Source of the DNA: Dactylorhiza incarnata
Taxonomy: Eukaryota; Streptophyta; Magnoliopsida; Asparagales; Orchidaceae
Length of the DNA: 64,000 nt
Assembly: GCA_033032865.1 (NCBI GenBank)
Contig: JAWHQI010000001.1
Location: 1,448,001 to 1,512,000, forward strand
Reading direction: 5' to 3'
Position 1 is the stretch's first letter, and the number at the start of each line of letters is the position of its first letter. The notes beneath the pieces are model-generated. The model worked only from the letters and a program-made list of their open reading frames with translations, was not told the DNA's origin and did not search any database. A program made the translations under genes and the position numbers. This document shows positions 55,401 to 64,000 of the stretch, one piece after another.

Positions 55401-55956
55401 GGTCTTAAGGTACTTAAAAGGAACAAAAGATTTTAAGTTGGTCTACCATAAAGTTCAAAACCTTGAATTGGTAGGGTATACAGATTCAGATTTTGCTGGG
55501 TGTGAGGATGATAGAAAGTCTACTTCGGGTTATATATTTAAGTTTGCTGGTGGGGCCGTTTCATGGAAGAGTGTTAAACAGACACTCATTACTTCATCCA
55601 CTATGCACGCAGAGTTTGTAGCTCTCTTTGGAGCTTCTACTCACGCGGTGTGGCTAAAGAACTTCATTACAGAGTTGATGGTCATCGATTCTATAGCTGG
55701 ACCCATTCGACTGTACTGTGATAATATATCTGCAGTTATGTTCTCAATGAACAATAAAAGTATCACAGGGTCCAAACACATGGAAATTAAGTTCTTGGCC
55801 GTTAAAGAGTTGGTTAAGAAATGTGACATTATAGTGGAGCATATAGGAACAGATGATATGGTAGCCGATCCACTCACTAAAGGACTTCACCCCAATATAT
55901 TTCAAAAGCATGCCTACAGTATGGGGCTTATAGAGTCAATTGATATGCTAGATTAG
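52405..55956 (+). pseudogene. Ty1/copia gag-pol, four nonsense codons
   Basis: One register throughout. After MATSTNQHAALIATFT and a stop, most of gag is deleted; a decayed zinc knuckle (FFCKKKGHVKMEW, first and last cysteines lost) follows. Protease DSGATNH is at 52801. GAG-preintegrase has LWHKCLGHIS and CVDCC. Integrase has DISGPY and DDYSRFGYLYLI, but the second catalytic Asp is Asn (RSNRGGEYF; codon 53593-53595, a G-to-A change). RT has GSKWVFKTK, MDVKTAFLNGDL, SLYGLKQASRQW and YVDD (54964-54975). RNase H has YTDSDFAGC, STMHAEFVAL and LYCDNIS, ending ADPLTKG. Stops at 53635, 54130, 55060 and 55384 interrupt pol; no frameshift is seen. Inactive. Confidence 0.93.
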
Positions 55957-56595
55957 TGGGAGGCTACATAAAGCTCCAATTCATTCATCTGTTAATTAAT
56001 TAAGCACTTTTATATATTCATGAATAGTAGTTTGAAATCAAACATTAAGGTAAATATTTATGTTGAATATCATTAAGTTTCGATATTCATAAATTTTGTG
56101 ATATATCACACTTCATATAAAAAACTCAGACGAGTGTCAGTTTGAGCATAAGGCTTCGGGCACTTCATTTCATTTCGTGAAGCCTTGGTATGTCTATATG
56201 ACACATTAAGTAAAATCTTAAGATAATGACATACATGTTCTTTCGAACACTTAAGGATTTCTCGTAGCATGGTTTAGTGCATTCATTAGAGAAATCGGTT
56301 GACCACCAAATTAGGACAACAACTACATGTGTATTCACTTTTCATTATGTTGTTCTAAAATTCTAACCGCGCTTTGTCCATGTCGATTGAATCCGTAAGC
56401 TACTGTGACCATGGAAGGTCCCGTGTCGCTCAATGATGCGGTTGCCGCCATGATTCAGAGTGAAGGATTTAATTGGACCGGATTGACGTGGGAGTGGACT
56501 CTTAATATCGCGTTCGCTAATGGTACCCTTAAGTTTAGTGAAGATTTTATACGGAATGTCATAAGTTACGATGAATATAAGTCCAAGTGGGAGAA
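55957..56595 (+). other. Copia 3' untranslated region and purine tract
   Basis: No gene is supported. The purine-rich AAGTCCAAGTGGGAGAA (56579-56595) directly precedes the right LTR and is the plus-strand primer. A short open frame (56405-56665) crosses into the LTR and has no motifs. Confidence 0.65.
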
Positions 56596-58059
56596 TGTTA
56601 GAAATTTTCCGTTAGATGGACTCGATTCATCGAGACGTGCCGATAAAGTCGTACGCGAAAATTAGAGTCTATTCGGACTCCTACGAGCGCGCGTTAATTC
56701 AGTCGCGCGAACGATCGAAGCCTGTGATAGGTGGGTCAGATCGTCTCGTAATTTCATGCACGAACTCGGTCTCACCCTTGGCACGAATTTTGGCATGATC
56801 ATGAATATAATTAAATTTGTGGAGTTTCATTTGGGTTTTAATGGAATTAAGTTGCATCCATTAAAGCAATATTAGTAACTCCCGTTTGGGTCTTCCCTAT
56901 TAAGACCTAAGATGTTATTCATGTGTGTGTGCTCTGTTTTTGGCGTGAACAAGGGGCGAAAATAAGCTCCTCTTCAATTTTCTGTAACCACTGCCCTATC
57001 TTTTCTGGCGCCGCCGTCGATCACGTCTTGCAGGAGAAGGTGAACTGCAGCCCCGTTTCTTACGCCGGAGCCTTTCCTTTTCTCTCCTATTCGGCCCTCT
57101 GGAGAAGGAAGAGATAGTCGTCTCTTGCTCCTTGTGATTTAAGGTCGTCGGCAGCAATCTCCTTCCAGATCTCGAGGCTCTGCTGGTCTGAATCCTGGAT
57201 TGGGAGAAGATTTAGGTTCTGATACACAGAGCAGGAACCTCTTGCCCTTCATCGGCATGATTGTGGAGATCCATGCTTTCAACCCCTAGCAGTTTTCGGG
57301 GAATCGAAGACTACAGATTTTGGTTTTGGAGAAGAGGAACAGTGCAGATTGCTTCAAGAATGTAAAAGCCCTGCAGATTTGGGTCTGTTTCCTTCTTCAA
57401 CATCTTGAGGAAGAGCTGGGATGCAACTTCTGCTTCAGATCTGGAGATTGCATGCCTGATTAGCTTATCTCTAGTGGTTTAGTATTCCACTTTGGGTTAA
57501 CAACCTCACACAGAATTACTTTCCTGGTTTGGTTTGAGGACTCATTCCTTCTACAGGTACTTCTAATGCTTTTCATTACAAGTAATTATATATATACGTT
57601 CATAAAGATCTCTTTTATTTGAATTGCTATCACATTAAGAAAATTTTGGGTATATCATATACGATCAAAATCTAGTATTTGGAGATTTCTAAATTCATGT
57701 GTATATACATACTTGACTTTTGATTTCAGATTTTGTGATTGATACTTGTGTGCATTATTTATGTCAATCCTCATCGTTGTTGATGGCGGCCACGATGAAG
57801 CACGAGCGAGAAGCGACAAACAGTATACATTAATTTCCGTACTTTAGCAGTATACCTGTTTGCTTCTCTTAATTAATTGTGTGTTCTTAATTTAGAATAA
57901 TTATTTAGAAATATAATTTTGCATTTAATACTCCAATAGAGATTAATAGTTTTGAATAAGACGATCCTGCATCATTCATTGTCGTTGCATTCAGTGTTCT
58001 GTGTTGTCCTAAATTTTTGATAACACAATTAGGTGTAGCGACACTATATTTTACTAACT
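56596..58059 (+). repeat. Copia right LTR
   Basis: 1464 bp, TGTTAGAA...TACTAACT; the terminal A is changed to T. It carries the uninterrupted GCAGG site (about 57231-57235). Confidence 0.93.
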
Positions 58060-58555
58060 ATAGCTACTCCTTTTTTCTTTCTCATCTTTCTTCTTTTACA
58101 CGATGCGGTGGAGGCATTTCCGATGGTGGTTGATGTATTTCCGCAAACCTCTTCATGCCTACCTACTTGCGTATCCATATCATCTTCTGAAATGTGATCT
58201 TCCACACCAACATTCTCCATATCAGGTGGAAAACCACCAATAGATGCTACCCATGAGTCTTCGCCTGTTGCGACCACATCACTGAACATTCGAGTCATTT
58301 TCTCCTCTAATTCAGGCGCAATACCAGCATATCGAAACTTCTTTGCAGTAGAAATAACCTATACAAAACCAATATTAGAGTAAAAAGTAATGACGCAATA
58401 TATTAAAAGAACCAAAAAAACTAAATATTGACCTTTAATTTTTCTTCCCACCACTCATCTGATGCTGCAATTGTTTTCTTCTCTTGGTCCCAACCCAACC
58501 CCGTCTCGCCATGTTTCAGTTCTTTCCAAATCTTCCACTCTTTCTTTAGGTGGTC
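58060..58555 (-). pseudogene. Myb/SANT-like protein, central part (PIF/Harbinger ORF1)
   Basis: The minus strand from 58555 reads HLKKEWKIWKELKHGETGLGWDQEKKTIAASDEWWEEK, the second half of the plant Myb/SANT-like domain (GxGWD...tAsdeWWe). A GT-AG intron (about 58432-58360) follows, then AKKFRYAGIAPELEEKMTRMFSDVVATGEDSWVAS, an acidic middle (DHISEDDMDTQ) and a lysine-rich KRRKMRKKKG, where the copia element interrupts it. The domain start is cut off at 58556 by the Athila-like element. Two independent retrotransposons therefore landed in this one gene. Its C-terminus is at 16228-16465. Confidence 0.8.
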
Positions 58556-60266
58556 TGATGAGTCCCAAATATATACACATTTATGGACTCATTTGGGCCG
58601 ATTTTCTAGTCTATGCACTTCACTTTAGACATGTTTTCACTCATATTTGACACTCCATGCTAAGTGCACCTCTAGGCCCGTTTTTGGTGTTATTTCATGT
58701 TCTTCATTTTTAGTAGTTTTCATGGATTGTTAAGTGCCACTTTCAGTGGCTGGATTCGTGGTTGTGCTGGAACAGGAGTCGTGCGGGTGTTCCCGGTACA
58801 ATTCTGTACAGGAACACTGCGCACGATCACTGTTTCTATTGCGCACGACCACTGGTCGTGCGTCGCTGATCGTGTGCACTTAACCCTATTTTTTGAGTTC
58901 TGTCTCGGACAGTGCGCACGACCACCTACGATAGTGCGCACGACCACCGGTCGTGCGCCACTGTGCGTGCGCACTTAACATCAATTTTATGAGTTCTGTT
59001 TCGACCAGTGCGCACGACCACCTACGATAGTGCGCACGACCACCGGTCGTGCACCACTGGTCGTACGAACATGGTATTTTGTAAATTTCTTACATTGCAG
59101 GCTCCACCCAGGCAGGCGCACGATCACAGGATTCCAGCGCGCACGACCACTGGTCGTGCGCCAATGATCGTGCGCACTGTTTATTCCAGCGCCTAGAAAT
59201 TTTCCTGCTCGCGAATTAGGTTGGCTCCTCCGCATTTTCTTCCGCCAGTCCGCCGTTTCCTGCTCCAGAGCGCCTGATTTCGCCCCTCCATCGCCGCCCA
59301 CCATCGGGAGGTGCTCCAGGCTGGTTCTTCATGCCATTCTTGAGCCGGAGCTTCCTCTCGGCCTCCTCCTTCATCCAAGAGCTTCAAGGAAGGTTTATCC
59401 GCCATCACCATCAAGCAAGAGGAAGTTTGCAACCTCTACCGGATCGTGACACGGAGAAGACAGGCTCATTGGAGAGTAGTGACAGCTCTCTCTACCCCGG
59501 ACGTAGTTGCGGACCGAGCTTGGACGCGGATTGACAACCCGGCGATTCCAACCGTGAATCTACAACGAGACTTCGGATTCAGTCGATTTCTTGCCTTGTT
59601 CTTCTCTTATTGATGTATATGTAGCTAGAGCTAACAATATGATGAAGTAGCACTTAACTTTATTTGCATTTTTATACATTTCATGTCTATGTGAAATATT
59701 TTACTGTTTGAGTTGCTTGAGGTGCGCCCCATTCCATACTCCATTCCGCCGACACATTCGTGTGCCGCACTAGCAATTGCTAGTGGTTTGCTTGTCGACG
59801 AGGTGCTTGCGACCCTCATCCGTATGCCTACTCTTCCATCCGCCTAGCGAAGCGTGGCATAGCGGCCCGTGTAATCCATCCTGCTTAACGAAGCAGCGCG
59901 CTCAAGGCCTGTATAGTTCGATTCTGTTTGCCTACTCGTCCATCCGCCCTTGCGACGCAGCGCGCTCAAGGCCTGCCTAGTCTCCATCCCGCCAAGCGAA
60001 GCACTGCATAGCGGTATTGCATAGGAGTAGTTATAGTTATTTTCTTTTATTTTCCACAAGCCAAATCCCCCATTTCCGCATCCATCCGCTCGAAAGGACT
60101 TCAATCTCAAGTCCTTCCTCGATAATAAACTTCACCTTACTGTGTTCCTTTGAGATCGATACTTGGGGATTCATTCCCATTTTATATTACTTGAACGATC
60201 GGTACACTGCCGTTCCGTGTCGCAGTCGAGCTACCGCCTATAGCGGTGTGCGAGATTTGCGCATCA
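58556..60266 (+). repeat. Left LTR of Athila-like element
   Basis: 1711 bp. Contains a cluster of palindromes built on GCGCACGACCA/TGGTCGTGCGC (58842-58862, 58936-58958, around 59031-59055, around 59139-59162) and three short GCGCTCAAGGCCTG-type repeats (59880-60010). Confidence 0.85.
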
Positions 60267-60272
60267 AGTTTT

Positions 60273-60290
60273 TGGCGCCGTTGCCGGGGA
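60273..60290 (+). promoter_or_regulatory. Primer binding site (Asp tRNA type)
   Basis: TGGCGCCGTTGCCGGGGA begins six bases after the LTR end; it is complementary to the plant tRNA-Asp 3' end. Confidence 0.9.
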
Positions 60291-60487
60291 ACACAGTCGT
60301 GTGAGTTTTTTTTGAGAGGGAGAATCTGAGAGAGAAGCCCTTCCATTTGTAAATTGCATCTTTTATTTTATTTCTGTTCTTTTTATCCCTTTTTCTTGTT
60401 TTTTTATTAGGTTGCTTTAGTAAATTCTGTTAGGTGTAGTATTTTGCACAATAGCATTTTTATTTTGAATCATTTTATCTCCACACT

Positions 60488-61726
60488 ATGTGGGCACATC
60501 TCAATATCTGTTGCCGTTGGTGTAGAGATACCTCCCACTCTAGTGATGAATGCCCTACGGAGAATAGTAGGCATAATTCTTATAGCCCAGCATATGGAGT
60601 ACCGACTTCGTCTGGAACTCCATATGGTGCGCGTATGTCTTATGGCTACTCTGCTGAGCCTTTACCGTCATACTTCTTTTCGGCTTCAGCCCCCGCTGTG
60701 CCAAAGAAGCCCGCAAGGCAGTGCCGGTTTTGTCGGAGCATTGATCATGTCTTGAAGGACTGTGCCGAGTATCTTCGCCAATTGGACGAGGATGACGAGC
60801 CGGATATCCGGATCGTCCCAACTCCTAACTCTGGCGGCACACCTTCAACATCCGGTTATGTGTCTTTGCCACCTTCACATCTTGAAGGGCATGGCATGGA
60901 CACGGTCACCGGATGTGCGGCTGATCTATGCATCGACATTGCTGAGCCTATTCTCCATGTGCATCCACCACGTCTAGTGGATTCGATTCTTTGTGAGGAA
61001 TCGGTGCTAGACTTTTATCTGAGCAGTACTCCTCCCCCTGTTGTGCATACTATACTCATCTCCGACGACATTGTTGATGATGTGTCGCAGGATGAGGTGG
61101 GTGATCTGAGTGTTGTGCCTATTCCTATGAAGGAGGACAACCTTCTAGGTGAAGAGGAGTTTTCCTCAGCACCGGTGGAGGAAGTCCAAATCCTAAGCCT
61201 GGCCACCGTTGATCCCACCGAACCTTGTAGCATTGAGGACAATGCAAACATTATTTTACTTACCCAACCTGATGGGAGTGAGACCGGGATCACTCCCCCG
61301 ATTGATGTTTATTTATGTTCTTCGTCTTCTTTATTTCTTGATCCCCTTCCTTCATCTGAGTCTGTGCAGGTTGAATCTTCACAGGTACTTCAGGAGGACT
61401 TGGAGCTTTTTGCTCAAGTCAATGATGAGAGAATCCTCTCATGTGAGGAGGTTGATTCCCCCTCCGTAGAGGAAGCTCCACTCATTGCCTTTTCCTCCTG
61501 CCACCTCCCTGTTGACGACACCTTGCTAGGCAAGGATGTGTTTGGTGAGTTGAGTGAGGATATCTCCTCCTCTTCTTGCTTTCTGTTTCCTCTACCTGCG
61601 TTATGTAGGTATTATTATTATTTGGGTAGAGGAGTAACTGTTCTGTCGCCGTATCGGTACCTGCTACCGACACGCGTATTAGAACAGTTACCTGTTCATT
61701 TTCTTTTTCATACGCCCATTAGCTAG
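60488..61726 (+). CDS. Gag-like protein with two zinc knuckles, Athila-like element
   Basis: An intact 412-codon frame begins about 200 bp after the primer site. Two retroviral-type zinc knuckles of exact CX2CX4HX4C spacing are present: C9-C12-H17-C22 (CRWCRDTSHSSDEC) and C79-C82-H87-C92 (CRFCRSIDHVLKDC), separated by a tyrosine/proline/serine-rich linker. Residues 95-412 are acidic and serine-rich, with many EE/DD/SS pairs and repeated LLGEEEF, LLGKDVF-type phrases. No capsid fold is evident, so the N-terminal gag half seems lost and the frame may be a C-terminal gag remnant kept open. A nucleic-acid-binding role is inferred from the knuckles only. Confidence 0.6.
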   Translation: MWAHLNICCRWCRDTSHSSDECPTENSRHNSYSPAYGVPTSSGTPYGARMSYGYSAEPLPSYFFSASAPAVPKKPARQCRFCRSIDHVLKDCAEYLRQLDEDDEPDIRIVPTPNSGGTPSTSGYVSLPPSHLEGHGMDTVTGCAADLCIDIAEPILHVHPPRLVDSILCEESVLDFYLSSTPPPVVHTILISDDIVDDVSQDEVGDLSVVPIPMKEDNLLGEEEFSSAPVEEVQILSLATVDPTEPCSIEDNANIILLTQPDGSETGITPPIDVYLCSSSSLFLDPLPSSESVQVESSQVLQEDLELFAQVNDERILSCEEVDSPSVEEAPLIAFSSCHLPVDDTLLGKDVFGELSEDISSSSCFLFPLPALCRYYYYLGRGVTVLSPYRYLLPTRVLEQLPVHFLFHTPIS

Positions 61727-63471
61727 AACCTTTAGTTTTTGAATAAGTCGTGCTGGGATGACAATAACCCTAGTAGTTGTCTTTCTTTTCTGCATTTTTA
61801 TTTCATCTAATCATGTTTAGTTAGTAGTATTTTTTTTTCAGTTTTCTATTTTCTTTTGTTTCTGCGGAGCTGACCCCTGCAGGTATCTTTTCTGGATGGC
61901 AGACGCTGCGGCTCATTTTAGCTTACACGCCAATCTTCTGGTGTGCTCATTTCTGAGCACTGGGTACTCTCTTTCCCTAGCCTTTTCTGATTTTCATGTC
62001 ATATATTTTGTGGATTGTTTAGTTTAAGTTTGGGGGAGAGCAGTTTTTGTGCCCACTCACTTGCACTCTCGCATAGCATGCTAGAAGTACTTTTATTTTA
62101 GCTTATTGGAAATTGTTGTTCATTTTCATTGCACACCACAACACCCACTTGAGCGCGCTTAGCCGTTGGCACATTGCGAGTTGAATTTGTCTTTTTGTGT
62201 GATTTGGAAAATCATTGTGCTGGCTTAGGATTATGAGGCGGAGTAAAATGTTGACTCCTGTAGTGCTCCTAGTCGAGTGCTCATGTCTCGTTTAGAAATT
62301 CGTGTAGATTCAATTTCTTTTTATGCTTTTAGTTTATATTTTTTTTTCTATTAGCGTAAATATTGTTTACTACACTCAAAAATTGGTGAATCCGGTGTGA
62401 ATCAAACGGTAGCATAGGGATGTGTGTAGACGTTCGTTAGCCTCGTATTGCCCGAGTCGGGAGAAAGGATTATCTTTCTCGGTGGCTAGAACTTGCCCCA
62501 AGCGATTCTTGAAGCATGGGTATACGGTTAGTCAATTGCGTGAATGTGATATAGGCCATCATTTTGGCCCGGTTGAGCCTTTGTGCCCACTCCTATCGCT
62601 TTATCCTTGTCAGCCCAGTTGTGCCTACCCTTTCTTTGATTCAGCCCCACTGTTGTCTCACCAAAGCCTAAATGCCAATCCTAGTCGCACACCCAAATCT
62701 GAGCTTTAGCTGTTTATTATTTTCATGAGTTGGGTTGTTGATTTGGTGATATGTTTGTGAAGATGTGGATGTGTTTTATTGTTTAGCTGCTGAAAATGAT
62801 AAGAAAAGAAAAGAAGAAAATGAGAGAAAGAAAAGAAGTGAAAAGAAAAGAAAAAGATATGAGCTTTAATGAAAAATCTGTGTAAAAATATATGTTTGGG
62901 AGTAGGCGGTGCACACACCCATGTTGTTAAGTCTAAGTCTGGGGGTGTGGTGCATCCTAGTGTTTTTTGGCTACTTGGATAGTGTTATGCATTTGCTCAT
63001 TTGGGTTTTTGTGTTCTAAGCCTTCATGTTTATATTTGTTTACCTCACCTAAACCCAAGCCTCATCTAAAACCTTAAGTCCTATTGATTCACGCATTTGA
63101 GTCAAACCAGTGCCGTGGAGAGAGTGCGAACGGGCAAGCTTATGGTCACCGACATTGATGGATTTCAATGGAGTTGTCCCGAGCCCCGATCTTTGGCAAT
63201 GCTCGCCTCAGCGTTAAGTTTACTTTCTTCCTATGTACGACCTTATGATTCACCGTGATTCACCTTTTGAGTAAATGTAATATATAAATACGCCCCTAAG
63301 AAAAGTATAAACTAATATGTATAATTAGAAATTTTGTCTACTGTACTTCTACGCACATGAGTATGCGACTTCGCATGGTACTCCGCTTGATAATTTCTTC
63401 GCCAGCTTATGTTTTTCCTGTCCGCGAGAGATGGTTTGCTCGGGACGCGCAAACAGTTAAGTCTGGGGGTG
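61727..63471 (+). other. Long non-coding 3' region with three purine-tract-like sites
   Basis: No gene is recognised. AAGTTTGGGGGAG (about 62026), AAGTCTGGGGGTGTGG (about 62935) and AAGTCTGGGGGTGTGATG (63459-63476) resemble Athila polypurine tracts; only the last abuts an LTR. An A/G-rich low-complexity block (62795-62860) is also present. Confidence 0.6.
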
Positions 63472-64000
63472 TGATGAGTCCCCAATATATACACATTTAT
63501 GGACACATCTGGGCCGATTTTCTAGTCTATGCACTTCACTTTAGATATGTTTTCACTCATATTTGACACTCCATGCTAAGTGCACCTCTAGGCCCGTTTT
63601 TGGTGTTATTTCATGTTCTTCATTTTTAGTAGTTTTTATGGATTGTTAAGTGCCACTTTCAGTGGCTGGATTCGTGGTTGTGCTGGAACAGAAGTCGTGC
63701 AGGTGTTCCCGGTACAATTCTGTACAGGAACACTGCGCACGATCACTGTTTCTATTGCGCACGACCACTGGTCGTGCGCCGCTGATCGTGTGCACTTAAC
63801 CCTATTTTTTGAGTTCTATCTCGGACAGTGCGCACGAACACCTACGATAGTGCGCACGACCACCGGTCGTGCGCCACTGTGCGTGCGCACTTAACATAAA
63901 TTTTATGAGTTCTGTTTCGACCAGTGCGCACGACCACCTACGATAGTGCGCACGACCACCGGTCGTGCACCACTGGTCGTGCGAACATGGTATTTTATAA
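63472..64000 (+). repeat. Right LTR of Athila-like element (partial)
   Basis: Begins TGATGAGTCCCC and matches 58556-59085 with few changes, including the palindrome cluster. It continues beyond the window. Confidence 0.9.

Larger units (their letters stand above)
16466..58059 (+). mobile_element. Ty1/copia retrotransposon carrying nested insertions, TSD ATAGC
   Basis: The left LTR is split (16466-17106 and 50799-51620; 1463 bp in total) and the right LTR is 56596-58059 (1464 bp). The duplication ATAGC is at 16461-16465 and 58060-58064. The right LTR ends CT instead of CA by one substitution. Without the nested gypsy element the copia is about 7.9 kb. The LTRs differ by scattered, mostly transitional changes. 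All gag-pol frames are in register but interrupted by four stop codons. Confidence 0.93.
15282..58555 (-). mobile_element. PIF/Harbinger DNA transposon, left end and interrupted genes
   Basis: The left terminus is placed at AGGCTTTGTTTGGAAC, preceded by TAA (15279-15281), the three-base target typical of this superfamily; TIRs with a TTTGTTTGG core are common in it. It contains a truncated HARBI1-like transposase (15539-15931) and the Myb/SANT-like partner gene (16228-16465 plus 58060-58555), both minus strand. The partner gene is split by a copia element (16466-58059) and again at 58556 by an Athila-like element. The right terminus is outside the window. Confidence 0.7.
58556..64000 (+). mobile_element. 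Athila-like non-autonomous LTR element (right end outside window)
   Basis: The left LTR is 58556-60266 (TGATGAG...GCATCA). The primer site TGGCGCCGTTGCCGGGGA (Asp tRNA type) is at 60273-60290, and there is one gag-like ORF (60488-61726). A long 3' region ends in the purine tract AAGTCTGGGGGTG, and the right LTR starts at 63472 and is cut by the window edge. Pol is absent. The primer type and the GGGGGTG tract are as in Athila-lineage elements; the clade is inferred. Confidence 0.8.

Noticed and set aside
58697..58978. ORFs within the Athila-like LTR (also 63613-63894)
   Set aside because: They are formed by the palindromic repeats and duplicated in both LTRs; no motif.
1..64000. tRNA or rRNA genes, CRISPR arrays, bacterial operons
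   Set aside because: None is seen. tRNA-like words are retrotransposon primer sites, and the regular repeats are tandem minisatellites with no spacers.

Overview
The window is nuclear DNA of a flowering plant. This rests on the families present: Ty3/gypsy and Ty1/copia LTR retrotransposons with plant-type primer sites, a PIF/Harbinger DNA transposon with its Myb/SANT-like partner gene, GT-AG introns, and a short exon resembling the start of plant U-box (PUB45-type) E3 ligases. The species cannot be named from the sequence. Almost all of the 64 kb is transposable elements inserted into one another, and there is no complete cellular gene.

Left part (1-15281). A decayed minus-strand gypsy element is seen as RNase H/integrase remnants at 14-1150 and as gag plus a small LTR at 12420-13348. 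Between these lie a 5'-truncated copia pol (1298-2632), a pol-less Tat-like element (about 2650-8501) with a 93-bp minisatellite and an antisense multi-exon gene, an unassigned stretch (8507-10267) with a 41-G run, and a small TRIM-like element (10273-12345, target duplication CGATG). At 13608-14360 there is a minus-strand 5'UTR exon and a first coding exon of PUB45 type. The rest of that gene, if it exists, lies beyond the left edge.

Right part (15282-64000) is a nest five deep. (0) A PIF/Harbinger transposon starts near 15282. (1) A copia element, 16466-58059 (duplication ATAGC), interrupts its Myb-like gene. (2) A Tekay/Del-like gypsy element with 4.8-kb LTRs, 17107-50793 (duplication GCAGG), sits in the copia left LTR. 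(3) A gag-only gypsy array LTR-gag-LTR-gag-LTR, 18169-37314, sits in a poly-C tract of the gypsy left LTR. (4) A Tat-like element with two plus-strand, intron-containing genes opposite to its own sense, 20144-28356 (duplication TACAG), sits in the first LTR of the array. A second insertion into the Myb-like gene, a pol-less Athila-like element, starts at 58556 and runs past the right edge. For levels 1-4 the uninterrupted site can be read elsewhere in the window or across the join, so the boundaries are base-accurate.

The most interesting content is gene structure inside the retroelements. The Tekay-like element has a probable 129-bp intron separating gag from protease. Two unrelated gypsy families each carry a candidate first gag exon inside the LTR, with splice sites in matching phase, so that splicing would remove the primer binding site. 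The Tat-like element carries two three-exon antisense genes, each with its own TATA box. The older elements are broken mostly by nonsense codons of the kind produced by C-to-T change, while the innermost Tat-like element has nearly identical LTRs and is the youngest.
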